From: Anisakis pegreffii
Lineage: Eukaryota > Nematoda > Chromadorea > Rhabditida > Anisakidae
Direction: 5' to 3'
Length of the DNA: 64,000 bases
Assembly: GCA_035041965.1 (NCBI GenBank)
Contig: JAPYMA010002501.1
Coordinates: forward strand, 1-64,000
Part shown: positions 27,823 to 41,157 of the stretch, one piece after another
How the letters are laid out: each line of letters begins with the position of its first letter
Numbering within the stretch: the stretch's first letter is position 1
Position numbers and translations under genes: made by a program
The notes under the pieces: model-generated
Databases searched by the model: none
What the model was told of the DNA's origin: nothing
The model's input: only the letters and a program-made list of their open reading frames with translations

Positions 27823-30800
27823 ATGAAGTGGTTCGATGGTGAAGTTGCAGAAGCAATTGCTGAAAGTCGTCGAAAGAAGTTGCTTTTTGTTGTAGCTGTT
27901 CTTCATTCACCAGGTTTTATCGTTTCATCGTTTTCTATTGTTCATCCGTCATTAGGTAAGGTTGTATTTGAGGCTGGTAAAATCACAACGACATTTTGTT
28001 CGTTCGAATATTTCTTGCTGTGTTCTCATCAACTGCGAATGTGAACAAAATGCCGTTTTGATTATACCAACCTGAAATGCAACATTACCCGGTCATTATC
28101 TTTTTAATTTTCATCTTTCCTAACCGCTTAGGAAATGTCACTCGTCGTTGTTTTATATATACATCTATAGGTATTTTTCGTTTAGAAAGCAGTAACGAAA
28201 ATACGAAGAAAATGATCAAATTATGGGATGCGATTGATGAGGGTTTTTGCGAAGAAACAATGGTTGCGATAAGAATTTATCATGGAAGCGAACAGTCACA
28301 ACAATTCTCACAAATCTGTAAATTTTTAATTTAAAATATTCATCTGCTCAGTTGATGTAGCGATAACTTTATCTGTTTCTATTATCGTCAGTGCCTGTGC
28401 CGTTGTCCTCGTATTGAGTGATCCTCCAGTTGATTTCATATAGCTTCAAATGATAAATTATTGTGCCAAAAAGGATAACACTGAAAATAATAAAATGTTA
28501 AAGATGTAATATTCCAGATCCACTTCCAATTGTGCCATCATCTTACATAATTGATTTATCTGGTCAGCCGCTTGATGTAATAACGATAAATGAATCGATG
28601 GATGATGTCGTTTTCATGAGTCATTTAAGAAGTGCTTGCGAGGTTGTTCATTCGCTTTTGATTGATTCACAGAAGAACTTCCCATGAGTACACAAATAAT
28701 AATCACTTTCATCCACATGTTTTCTTTGCAGCCATATTTATTTTACAATATTATCTTGCTGAAGGACAAATTTAGTTGACCTGAATAAGTGAAGGGTGCA
28801 TCGTATCTAACATTCATACTCAGCAGTCAAATTACTTACACTCGTTCCTTCTCATTACAAATAATTTAAGGCAGCTCATCTGGGCGATCGAATCAAAGCA
28901 AAGAATGTGGCGTCATCTTCTTCATCATCAAAACAAGTGGACAGTGCTGAATCTGGTGACAGTAAAACTCAACGACCAAAAGAAGAGGCAACTGAATTGA
29001 ATGAGAATTCATCAGATGCGATGGCCGCTGAAGAGAAAGCAAAAAGGTGAGTTTATTTTAGGAGTCAAATTTTGTTTATTCGGTTGCATTTAGTTAGCAT
29101 CTTTGTGCAATGTCTTATAGTTAATTGTTTATTAGGTGTTTGTTGATTGCTCGATTGAGGTGTTGATTCATGTTATTATAAGCAGAGTTTTTGTGCTGAT
29201 TTTATGAATATATTGTGGAGCATTGGAATGAGTTGTGTTGGTGCCTTCTAGAGCACGTGAATTACTGAAACAAAAGCACGCGGCAGAGGAGGAACGAAAA
29301 AAGAAGGAAGAGCTGGAAAAAGAAATGGAGAGAAGGAATATGGGAAAATTGCTGAGTGAGGCGAAGGTTCGTATTTATTCGATTGTTCATTCATTCATTT
29401 GAGATTTGGTGTTGTGTTCTTGTTTTTGATAGAAATATTCATCGTTCCAATTATTATGTGACTTTTACCATCTAACAATATGTGAAAGCGAGTGCGTTGG
29501 GTTGATTTGATGTTTTTGTTAGTGAAATCGATCACTCATTATGGGCTGTTTTCAGAAGCGATTCGACTGTTTTCAGAACTCATCACTTTTGATATTTTTG
29601 AATCATTATTTTTGGTTTGAACCATTATTGGTCGTTCTTTCATTATTTTCGTTTGATTTGTCATCAACGACATTAACCGCACGGCATCTTTAATTTGGAT
29701 TATAAGTCTCTGTGCACATGTGAGAAAAATGAATCGGTGGACGACTTCGCTTGAGGTATTATAGTAGTTTGCAGTCGGCCAGAGAAGAGAAGGAAATTCG
29801 TGAGTTGGCTGAAAAAAGACGTCGTGATAAAATCGAGGCCGAGCAGCAGTTGAGACGACTGCGAGAGCAGATCAAAGCCGACAGGTTGATTATTTGATCT
29901 TGCCTTATCGTTATTTTTACTCTTGTTAATATTTATGTGATTGTTATTGATAATATTGTGATTATTAATGTCATCGTCATTTTACAATTATACCCCAATT
30001 ACTTTTGTCGCCTTGATTGCATTGGACTGTTTTGCAGGGAGGAACGTCAAAGACGAAATGCACCTGAAGCGAATGTATGCGGCATGAATAAATCAGATGA
30101 AAATAAACCATTATTACAGCAACCTATTCCGAGGTATTAATCATGCTCACATTTTTACGTATTTCGAATTTTTGTTTGCGTGATTTGATTTAATTTGGGA
30201 ATTCCGTTATCACTGCTATTGCGATCATTTGGTTAGTAGTATAATAGTAACGCTGCATTATCAAGTTCGTTATACGATTGATTCGCCATTAAGAGATTCA
30301 CTTCATTAATCTGAAAAGAAACGGCTTGATTGAGAGAAAATAATCAATTATATTCTCAAATGCAGCTTCATTAACATTCGATAACTCAATTAGGTGTTTC
30401 TATGTGGATAATGAAAAACTTATGAAAACATCATGAAATATCACACTGAATAAAATAGCTTGGATAGAATCGTAATAGTGTTGATTTTATCAGTTCTGAA
30501 TGTCGCATTCAATGCAAGTTTCCGGATGGTTCAACACTGGTTCATCAGTTCGCATCATCCAGCAAATTCAGCGAATTAATCGAACTCATCAAACAGGTTA
30601 TTCGAATCGAATACATTCCTAAAAATCATAATGCGTTATTCATTTGTTAATCAAATCTCATGATGGGTGTTGTTGTGGATGGAAAGCGAATGAAATGAAT
30701 TGTATTGTATTATAATGTAACTGTTGGAGTTTAAATTATCCATAAGGATTTTAAGGACGGTCGACAGAAGGAAGAATTTTATTTGGTTCAGATGTATCCT

Positions 30801-32007
30801 CGTCGCGAATTTCCGGATTCAAATTCATCGTTTCTGGAACTTGGTTTGACGCCATCAGCAACAATTCTCGTTGTTACGGTTGCTTCTTTTTGCTTCTATT
30901 CTTTCATTCAGATTTCATCAAAACAATGCACACAGACTGATTTAATCTGCACACGAGAGGCACATCTCGTTTGGCGTGTATAAATTCATGTCGTCATTGA
31001 AATATCCAACACTCCTAAATCATGTTAATCTTTCCAAATTCATCATTGATATAGACTTGGATTTGGACAAAAAGTCAAACTTCTAATCTTAAGACTTCAA
31101 GTCGGACTTTTTGGAACATTTCTGAACGTTCAATCCCAAAAATGTAGTAGTTGTGATGGTGAATATGAGGAATGATAGTGGCATCCATTAGTAATCGTAG
31201 TGATGATAATAGTAATCATGCATTGTTTGAAAATAGAAATAATCACACTTGAACCATATACGGTGATATTGTTCAGATATTGTGTGGGAACTATTTGCAA
31301 CAGGTAAGCAAATGATTAATTGTGGCGGAATGGTAAAAGTGATAAGTTTCAGCGACATTCCTCGAAAAATACGGCTGTGTTGTCGCAGTCAGGATCTGGT
31401 GTAATGAACCTGTTGCAATATTTATTAGTGTCGCCGTTTCAATTCTTCTTCAATTTTGTGTCATCTTTATTCGGTTACCTCACTCCCACAACAACGAATC
31501 AACCAGCTGCATCGGTGCCGTCAACAGCATCGCATCAAAAGAACGATTCATCTAATCCGAATCAATCCTCCACGAGAAAACAGGTATTGTTATCGTTGCT
31601 GTCAGTAGTGTTTAGGTGATATTCGTGCTGTTTCGTTAGCGCTATCCGAGACAAAAGTCACTGTTACGAAACTTGCTTTTCTTCCGTTAGTATCATTGAA
31701 TCATTCAAACGGTTCCATTTTTGGTCACAAATGTGACCAAAAATTGTTTGGTCACATTTGTGTAGTTTTACGGAGATTAGGTGAATGTGAGTGGGAGAAG
31801 AGTTGAATGAACCGAATTCGATAGTTTCGTATTGCGTATCAAAGCTGAGGAATGCACAAAATGAATATTCGGTGGAATGATTCGAACAACAATCAATGTA
31901 GTGAATTTAAGGACGGTGATAATATCCATCGTTTTCACAACGAACATGATGAAGAGGGTGATGATGACGAAGCGAGATGGAATGGCAATTCTACACAGCA
32001 ATTATAA
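27823..32007 (+). CDS. UBXN4: UBX domain protein 4 (erasin)
   Basis: UBXN4 sits in the ER membrane, recruits p97/VCP through its UBX domain and promotes ER-associated degradation. Exons: 27823-27913 (MKWFDGEVAEAIAESRRKKL), 28186-28317, 28518-28642, 28871-29046, 29252-29366, 29775-29884, 30038-30133, 30494-30596, 30747-30878, 31353-31583, and a last exon ending at 32007. Phases agree through 31583. The thioredoxin-like N-terminal region has QFSQIYPLPIVPSSYIIDLSG. A charged coiled coil follows (exons 4-7), then the UBX fold (CRIQCKFPDGSTLVHQF; MYPRREF, where the usual FPR loop reads YPR). A hydrophobic hairpin comes next (VMNLLQYLLVSPFQFFFNFV), and the tail ends in RWNGNSTQQL like the human NGNSTQQM. 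All frames upstream of the last exon are stopped before about 31849, and its acceptor is unresolved. Estimated length is about 490 residues against 508 in human. Confidence 0.93.
27972..28072. mobile_element. MITE-like inverted-repeat element, copy 1
   Basis: About 100 bp whose ends are inverted repeats of roughly 30 bases (ggctggtaaaatcac... against ...tgattataccaacc). It lies in intron 1 of UBXN4. A second copy at 63082-63199 shares both arms and part of the middle (cttgctgtg, actgcgaatgtg). It is non-coding and too short for a transposase, so a deletion derivative of a DNA transposon is the likely origin. Confidence 0.7.
31718..31745. repeat. short palindrome in UBXN4 last intron
   Basis: The sequence tttttggtcaca-aatgtgaccaaaaa is nearly self-complementary. 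A third partial copy (tttggtcacatttgtg) follows at about 31747. The function is unknown. Confidence 0.6.
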
Positions 32008-34359
32008 TTTTTTTCGACGAAATTCACTGACTCTTGTTCTGTGGTATTTTACTGTTGTGATATTGAAGTTTATTGGAAGGAATGTTATCGATATTGTTAT
32101 CAGTGCTGTCATGAGTAATTCTGCAAGTGTTGCTTGTAAGTAAATTTGATGATACGAATCCAAATCATCCATGAAATAAACCATTGCGTTTTGATGGATA
32201 TAAAGGGATGTGAACAGCTCATCATTATTCGCGTATCCTTAATGATAAGTTGAATGCCAGTTCCGTGAAATGCTTCAGTCTTTCGTTCTTCATCGCTGTT
32301 AATGATGATATAATATTTCCGGTTGCTATTCATCGATACTATCCGTATGTTTTGACTTTGTCATAAAAATATCGCTGATATCAAAAGTGTGTTCATGGAA
32401 TGATATCAAATCTCTGTTCTGTAATATCAGGTTGAATTGGGAGGTATTTTTCACTTACTATTAGTGAATTTCATAAGAGTACAGTAGTAAATTCAGCCTT
32501 GTTTGTGTTCACTAACAGTTCGCTGAGCTTTATCTTAATCAATGTTAATTATCTACGTAGATTTAAATTCTTCATCTGAATTCCTTATGCAATAATTTGC
32601 AGTTATAACTTAAATTGTTATTATTGTCATTATTATCATTATCATTGTTACTATTATATTATTAAATAATATTGACAAACGCATATTTGAATAAATATCA
32701 CTTATGTCTTCTGTAATATCGGCGAATTTCGTGATATAATTATTTATCGGTGTTGTTTATTAATTTGTTTGTTTTTTCACGTATTTCACGTGTCTATGGA
32801 CGATGAGTAACTCTGCTCATTTATCAGAAAGATCGCGTCATGAATGCAGATGTAGAGCATCGTTTCGGTGGGTGTTTCAGTGAATGTTCAATGATGGATA
32901 GTGATGCTTTAAGCTGTGATGGTCATTGCAAAAGGTGTTTGATTGCGAGTCGAATTAATTTTACAATTGAAAATTTCGATAACATTCTCGTCTAGTCTGT
33001 TGTCGTGTTCACTTCAGTTTAATGATTATTCTCAGTAATGTTCTGTGTTATTCAAATAAATGCTATCACTGTTAATTGCTTTGTTTAGACAGTATCCTCG
33101 TTAGCTTTCTTGCTGTATGCGGGGGTGACGAATATCTTGTCTAATTTGTTCTCACCAATATCACAGTATTCTTCTTTAGACATCCTTCTTTCCGTATTTG
33201 TGTAGAAAATCATCCATCTTCATGAAATTCTATTCTCCACCGTTGATTCAATGATCACAAAGGTATAGGAGCCACTCTTGTATGTTGCCTGATGATTGCT
33301 TGGGAGAGGGGTTCGAAATTAGCATAATTATTAAAAAATGTTAAAATTAAGCTATTTGCATCTCAACTAATCCACTTATCACACATCGGAAAGTTTCCCG
33401 TTGAGCAGTGCATCATCATTTGTCGGCATTGACCGTATATTAGTAATGCACGGAAAGTTTTATTATGAAAGAAGTGAGGCGGGTACGATAGAAGATGTGT
33501 TGCTAGTTCATCGCAATTGACTAGTGCAAGAAGAGACAAGGAATCGGTGTAATTCATTCAGGTTGTTGGTTGGTATTGCGGCGTATTGTTAACGTTTGCG
33601 AGTGACTCTCATCTGGATTGCCTTTTTATACGGTATAAATTCAGTGTATTATAAGGATGTTGAGTAATGCTTACACAGACATGATCGTCATGTTCGTTGG
33701 TTATCTTCAAACGAAAATTACAGTGGTGTTGTTGAACGAAAGAGCAGTGCACTGCTGCTTTGTTGCTGCAACGCCATTGATGTTCAAACAACAGCCATTG
33801 GCCGAGATTGAACGAGTTGTATTTATCTGCTGCCTTGAACGGGGTGATTTCTGTTGCATTTGCGGAGGTTGATCACAAGCAAAAACTGAGCGCAAGTTCG
33901 CGTAACAGAACGCTCGACGTTTCGTCTCGATCGGTGGTTAGACGTTTTCTTTTGCTTCTTTTCAACATTCTTTTCTGCATTCCCTTTTTTGCCTTGAACT
34001 AGCAAAAATTGAGTGAAAGTTGTTGAATGAACGAGTAATCAGCTCAGATAATGATCGTTCGAGGTGTAAAGTCCTTCACATTGATAAGGATAATGATTTG
34101 CACGCACTTCGTTAGAATACCTGTTGTAATTACAGTACTGCTACTAGAGTGATACGGATTTGATACTGATGACAAGAAAGATGTATAGTATAAAGTAACA
34201 ACAGGAAAAGTAGTAGTAATAATGTTGATCATCGTTACTGTAATAATAACTGTAAAGTGAAGAAATTGGAGGTACATCAACGACAACAACGCTAATGATC
34301 CCATAACTAACGAAAACACTTCAGTGAATTTCAGAATAAGAGCACAAAATTGCGGTGAA
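32008..34359. other. intergenic, UBXN4 to MADF gene
   Basis: Sequence with no supported exon. It includes simple ATT/ATC-rich tracts near 32610-32690. A slightly CpG-richer patch at 33880-33960 has an open frame on each strand but no splice or family support. It should hold the UBXN4 3' UTR and the promoter of the next plus-strand gene. Confidence 0.5.
34323..34334 (+). promoter_or_regulatory. possible trans-splice acceptor of the MADF gene
   Basis: A consensus-like AGTGAATTTCAG ends 25 bases before the ATG at 34360. With no upstream coding exon recognised, it may receive a spliced leader. This is inference from position. Confidence 0.4.
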
Positions 34360-37300
34360 ATGAATGTGATTCGAAAACGATGTGGCGGTAATGAGGGGTT
34401 GAAAAAGTTTATCGATGCAGTCAAATCACATCCAACAGTTTGGATGCATTCGATTGATAAGGATGCTGATTTGGATGCTGGATCAGTTGATTGGTGGAAC
34501 TCATTTGAAGAAATTATCGATAAACTTGGATGGCGTCATAAAGGTTGTTCCATTCAGTTCTCCTTTCACTATCCTCGATTAAGCATTGAGAAAACATTTA
34601 TTGTCAAGTTAATCTGTGCAGAGAATTTGTAAGACAATTATTTGCCTAATATCCAAATTTCATTATTTTTCGCTGCGTTCTCTGCGATGTTTATTCAGCA
34701 ACAGAATCGTTATTTCATTCAGTTATCCACCGAATTGATTGTTTCGAACGCCTTATTGAAAACTATTCAGTATGATTAACGGTGATTGACTATGAAAGCA
34801 ATGAAAAGAAGGATTATTAGAGTTATTTATATAATTTGGTTTTGCATATCATTTCAGTTAGTGTGGAGAGTGCAAGGCTGGCTTGGAAACAATTACGAAT
34901 GCAATATAGCAAAGAGAGACGGGATCGATTAGCTGATAAGATGATCGATTGTAACGGAAGTGATTCGAAGTGGGAAATTTTTGAGAGAATGACTTTTATG
35001 GATCGAGTTATTACTGGGTTCGTTCGGTTCAGTTTTCTGATTTCGTTTTTGATAGAACTCAGTGCGATTCATTTGTATTTGCATGTGATTTAGTGAATTG
35101 TTCTAGCTGAACTATGAATTGATTATTGCAAAAGAAAACATAGGTGAGATTCTCAAGGCGTCCTGGATCTTTTCGATGCAGTTTTATGGTTTCGTGATAT
35201 CGTAAGTTTGAGAGTGCTGCAGAATATTAGTGTACCAATATGTCTTGCTTATGAAGGAAACACGGATATACTGGGTCATGGATATAGCCGAACTGGGTCT
35301 TCATTTCTTAGCTTTGTGTCGTTACAGGGAAAACGGTGGAGAAGAGATGAATAACCGAAAGAACGGCGGCACTGAAACGTGAGTTTTATTTTTAAATAAC
35401 TATCATTGGTTTGTTATTGGGTTAATATGTGAAGTGTTTATGAAATGGCCGAGGATCCGTGCTTCTGTAGAAGTGTAGTGAGACATTGATCACATAGAGA
35501 AACATATTGTATTGATATTGCAAAGGGATGAAGTAAGTAATTGTTTAAAATTCAGAAAATCACATGCTACTGCATGCTGTTCAAGTAGCCAAGATACTGC
35601 TGTTGATAGTGGTAAGAACAGCGATAACGGGAGTGAGGGTGGTTGCAATACGGGTAGTAACAGTAAGTCGTCGTCTTCGAAAGGTGTTGCTCCATCGCGG
35701 AAACGTAAATTATCGCAGTCGCTGTCCTCATCAGCATTAGCAGGTAACTATCATTGTGCAAATTCTCCATTTGGTCTGTAAATGTCTTCAAATATCCGCC
35801 AAATTGCAACGGATAGCCCATTCACTTGTGATTTTTGTTGTTATTGTTGTTAATATTGAAGCAAATATCAGTGTTATTGCATAGGTTATTATTGCATGTA
35901 TAAAGTGAAGAAAATGAGGAAAATTGTAATGATATCGTTATTGCTTTATTGATGACTACTCAGGAATTGAAAGGTGAAATTTTTAGTTGATAAAAGTTCG
36001 AAAAGTGAGCATGGTGATGATGAATCGCTGAACAGTGCCTTAGAAGCAGTCACGGAATTGGCGGTGAAAAGAGAGATGAAGAAACTCGGTGAGACTGATG
36101 CAACGCAGCCACTGAAGTTGCCGTCATTCGTTAAATCGCAAAGCAGTAATGGCAACAGCAGCAATAAAATTAACTCTCCTGCATCGTTAGCGTCTCAGAA
36201 ATCGCCACGAATTGTGCGTCTTTCAATGAAAGGTTTGTAACTCCATACGGTCATTTCATTTGCTCATTAATTCGATTTGATGCACATCATTTCATTGTCA
36301 GAGTATCGTTTTTGAAAGATTTTTAATTACCCTTACGATTAGACACATCCAAAAAACCGAAGTTCATTTAGTTTAATTAGACCCCCTTCCTTACTTTGTG
36401 AGGAGGGATGGCAAATGCCTTTGTTGCAAAAGATTATAGCGTCTGAGTGAAGTTGTTTGTTGGAAATTATCACGAAATGATGTTAGTTTTGATAGATCGA
36501 TATGGGAGACGATTGAGTTGTGATGGCTGCAAAATTGACTGGAAATGTTGACTGATGAAAGTGAGAATAACTGCGATTGGATTGAGAAAATTTGTCAAAT
36601 TTGAAGAGTTCATTCGTTTGCTCGTTCGTTCTTGCGAAGAGTTTTGATTCAACGACAGTTTGATTCATTCATTTTATTATCAAATTCAAGACATTGTGAT
36701 TCGATTGAACAACTTTCAAGCAGCACACCTGCATTGTTCATATGTGACCGTTGTTGTTGTTTTTGATTAATCCCGTTTCACAGCACTCGAATCACTGTCA
36801 AGCGCTAAAAGAGGTGATCGAGGAGCGTTTGGTACAAATTACAAATTTATCAAAACAGCAGCCACAGTTTCAAATGGAACGGCGACAACCAGTCAAAAAT
36901 ACGAACCATCAAAGTTTATTGTGGATGGGAAAAGTGGGACGACGAAAATATTCAAAGTGATTAAAACGAATTCTGCGACTGGTAATGTGGCATCAGGTGG
37001 ATTCATTGATTCATTTTTATGTTTATGTGTTTATTTTCTTTTTTCTTTTTATTTCGCTAACTTTTTTTCGATTTCGTTGTTCTCACGTTGAGAGAGCGCA
37101 TAATTGTGTGAAAAAGAAGAATAATTGATCGATTCACTAATTTTTCATGCTTCCATTTCTTATACGCTATATATTTGACTCATTTTCAAACGTTCTTTAA
37201 TTAATTTATCATGCAAGTTATCAGTGGATGTTTTGGTTTATGGATGTCAGTGAAAAGTTTTTGTTTTATCACCGCAAAGCAATTGAGTATTCCCGCGAGA

Positions 37301-40300
37301 GATTTTCACTCAAGTTTGTTTCAAAAGTGTAAACGAAAAGAAAAGTGAATCGAATCGAATAAATTCAGTCGTCAAAAAGGCAGTGCAATCAGACTCGAAC
37401 ACTTCATCAGTGAGCACATCAACAAGTGTGCCGAGAACAAAAACGATCGAAGAGACTCTCACGAATCTGGTTGCACACGCGCCGTCCGTATCCGAAATTG
37501 ATGGTTCAGTGATAACAACATCCAGTAGTCGATCATATGATGAAGCGATCATTCCGTCATTATCATCCGCACCATCCGATAGTAAATCAGTATTGAATAA
37601 TGAATCGCATCCGAGTTGTTTTCCATCCAAAACTGCTGCTCAGCAACAAGTTGCAAAAGAGCAGTCTTCTGCTGTTGTTGAACAGGGTTCGTCGTTACCT
37701 TTTAATTTTGCATAGATTTTTTTTTGCTTTAGTTGCTGATTCGAAACGTTAATGATGTGAAGTGAAGTTCATAATAAATTTATGCATGCTATTAGATGTG
37801 ATGTGATGAATCTGACTTGGCTGCATTATTGTTGTGAATAATTCGATCGTTGTGAATATAAATTGAAATGTTGCAGAGTGCAAAAAAGCAAAAACATTGA
37901 TCAAAGAAGAGCATGCGAGCTGCTCACTTCCATCCACCTCTGCCTCAACTCATTCAAAATCAGCCGGCGATTCAAGTGACACTCAACCGGCCACCCTCAT
38001 GAGTGTTTTACAGCAATGTTACTGTTTCTATCATTATTCTTTTTATTGTTTCGTTGTCAATTTTAAGAGAATCATTGTTGCTGCATGCCTCCATGATTAT
38101 TTTTGATTGTCTGTTATTGTTTCTGTTGTCGTTGTTTTTACTATTGTTATCGTTATTCTTTTTTATCGTACTTCTTTCCCTTTTTCTCCATTATTAAAAT
38201 TATTATCGTTATTCTAAACGATTAGTGTGATGAATTGAAGGTTGATTGATTCAGGAATGACATGAATTTGTTGAATGAGAACAAGATGGATGAGTTTCAG
38301 GTTTGGGGACAAGTATTGATATGAAAGAAATGGAGTCAATGCAGCCGTCCTCTTCAAACGATCTATTTCCTGCGATATCTTCTTCACCGTTGCGTATCCC
38401 TTCATCAAACGATGTGATCACCGGAGCGTCGCGGGTTACTTGTCAAAAATGTGCGAATGAATTACCTGCATTACGGAGGTTTGAATTTTGTTTTTTTTAA
38501 ATTCTATACAATCTATTTTATATTTCTGTAGTTTTTAGCGTAATTTCATTTCATTTGAAATTGAACTTTGTATTTCTGTTTTGATGGAACCATTCATTGC
38601 GCATTTAAGTATTTATTGTGCAATCAATCGAATATTCTGTATATCCCATCCCTCGTCCACCCTCACCGATTCCCAAAAGGCAATCTCACCGTTAGTCGCT
38701 TGCCTGTGAATAGATGTATTTGTACGGTCGCGTGTCAGTCACTTCACCGGGCGTTACCTTCAGATAGCGCGTAATCAGCTCAGATAACACGCAATTTCAT
38801 TCTGTTCATATTCAATGTTTCTAATTCAGCAAGCGAAAGTACAGTAGCAAAGGGCTTAGGCTTAGGCTTAATGTGTGAATGAACAACATTTTAGTTGAAT
38901 TGTGTGTCAACGTAACAGGAGTAGTGTCATAGTGCTGATTTGCTTTATGACGAAATGGGATTTGATTAGTGTTGATTTGGTTAAGTGATGCGTGGAGGTG
39001 TGCACGAATTTATGCATTTTGTGAGTAGATCCACGAAGGAGCATTTTCGATAAGACATTTTGTGCACTTTGATGAGTTCATTGAAAACTGGCCCGGGCTT
39101 GATAAATTCGCATTAATTAATTCATTCAACATTGCGCTTCTCTTGAATGGTAGACGATCGTAATGATGATGAATAAATGAAATTTGATTGATTATAGGAG
39201 TTTGGGGCGATTGGAGTCACGGGTCGATTCGATGATAACCATGGTAAGAACACTTTGTGCAAGACAAGCGACCATCGAAGCGTCTCGAAAGCAAATGCTT
39301 CCTTCTTCTTCTTCAACTGCAACTTACAAGGTTCGATTCGAGTGTTCATTCAGTGCTTATTATTGATAACTGACTAATTCCTCTTCAGACCCCTCCAATA
39401 GTGATTCGTCCTCGTGCAGTGAGTGCAACCGCTCAAGTGACCGTTAAAAGCAATCAGCCACCGTCATTACAGTCCTCACCGTCACATCCTGGAATCACAG
39501 TGACCAGTAGCAGTGCATCCACTTCTGCCACAACTTCTAAAGCAAGCATTTCAACAACAACAACACCACTTCCACTCAATAATTGTCAATATGGTAAGTT
39601 CCATATGCATATGACATCAAATGCTGAAACCTGTTCATTTACTGCAGTCATTCATCACAAACATATCTCTTGAGGTCTTCACCGAACCTCACATTTCATG
39701 GGTTAAGCCGATGAGAAACCTTCTGCCTGCCGATATTTTGAAACCTTCTACGATATAATGGAGTAATCGTACATGCTCATTCATTCAGTCAACTGTGCAG
39801 TTTTGCAATGAGTAATTATGAAACTAAATCGAATTTGTAATTGAGGTCGTTTGGCGACATTGGTGCGTGTAACATCGGGTAATGGATCAACATTCAAGCT
39901 GATTCGAGCACCACCAAAATTGGTACCCTCACCGTCTTCGTTCAATGGCCGCGTTATAAAAGCGTCGACGTCGAAAGCAGTTGATGGTGTCAATAATAGC
40001 GGTCTTGATAAGAGTAGCAGCAGCAGTAATAAAAATGTTAATGACAATAGGAAGCAAAGCAATGAAGACGACTCGTCATCGCCATCATTAAAAGCGATTA
40101 AAAAAGTGAATCAAGCTGTACTGAGGAACAAGTGTGCGAGTGCAAGTTCGAATAATATCACTTCTGAACGAAGCGATCATTCACCAAGCAGACCATTGTT
40201 AAAAGCGATCAATGTTGTCGGATCAAATCAGCAGTCAGCAATTAATGATAGCGTTGCTAACAGCGATAATGATAAGAGAAGTACCGAAGCAAGTCGTGAT

Positions 40301-41157
40301 TCATCGCCAGATTGCGCACCACCCTCTCTGTCGACTAGGTTCACGCCTGCGCCAAAGGTTTGATTCTAGTTCAGTTTGTTTAGAGTTGTGTCCACTGACG
40401 ATGAGTCAACGTGACTTTACTCATTCCATATACCTTTCACAAGCACCGACTTCTGGATATTTCAGTGAAAACACAATGATAATAGCATCATTTTATCGGT
40501 AACACCAACAATATCAACAATAAAAGCATAGCTGTTCATCTCATCACAAAAGATAACAAATTTCAGCAGCCCGATCCAACTTTAACATATTTGCATAAAG
40601 CAGTGATACGTTCGTTATTACTAATTCAAGGACCGTTTTTCACAATCGGAGATTTTCGTTTAAGAGGACCAGCCGTCGTGAGGACGGTCGACGATGATAA
40701 AGTGATTTGATTTTGAATTATTTTGCCATCGTTAGAATTTCTTTACCATTTGATCTGTGTTATTGATTCAAGGTTTCGACGTTGAATCATTGAAAGGTGA
40801 AAATCTTTACAGCACCATTTCTATTTACATAAAATGGTTCGAATACTGTTCAGATTTGAAGTTACGATCAGTGAACGAAATGAATATCTATGAGATGGTT
40901 CATATGAATTCATTATTAGTGTAATAATGATGCGTAATGCATTTCAGTTGAAAGAGTGTTTAGTGAGATTGTTGGATGATGGCTTATTGCGACGCATTGA
41001 TGATCATTTGGATTTAACGGATCCTGAGGCTGCGTTCGAAAAGGAGCGAATTAAGGCCAAATTGATCAAATTATCCGATTATGGCATCACGAAACAGCAG
41101 TATGCAACCGCTTTAGAACGAATCGTCGAAACAGCTGGACTTTTTCTCAAAAAATAG
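34360..41157 (+). CDS. MADF-domain protein, long Ser/Thr-rich, 957 aa
   Basis: Fourteen exons join in phase: 34360-34543, 34858-35017, 35328-35378, 35556-35743, 35987-36232, 36784-36996, 37369-37686, 37877-38017, 38301-38478, 39198-39330, 39389-39593, 39846-40357, 40567-40701, 40948-41157 (stop 41155). Residues about 8-112 fit the MADF (Myb/SANT-like, Adf-1) DNA-binding domain: LKKFIDAVKSHPTVW, WWNSFEEIIDKLGW, ARLAWKQLRMQYSKERRD, then WEIFERMTFMDRVI. The middle 700 residues are Ser/Thr-rich and probably disordered, with a basic patch PSRKRKLSQS. They also hold a C-x2-C pair (CQKCANELPALRR) and three related motifs (YKFIKT, FKVIKT, FKLIR). The last about 115 residues (PTLTYLHKAVIRSLL onward) are an ordered, helical-looking domain I do not recognise. 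MADF proteins are usually transcription regulators, so nuclear action is inferred. No specific orthologue was identified. Confidence 0.88.
38854..38870. repeat. short TTAGGC telomere-type repeat
   Basis: Two full TTAGGC units and a partial third lie in an intron of the MADF gene. TTAGGC is the telomere unit of most nematodes. So short a run can arise by chance, so it is supporting rather than decisive evidence of origin. Confidence 0.5.

Noticed and set aside
40775..40800. possible exon between 40701 and 40948 of the MADF gene
   Set aside because: From a phase-0 entry it hits a stop at once. The flanking exons join directly in frame without it.
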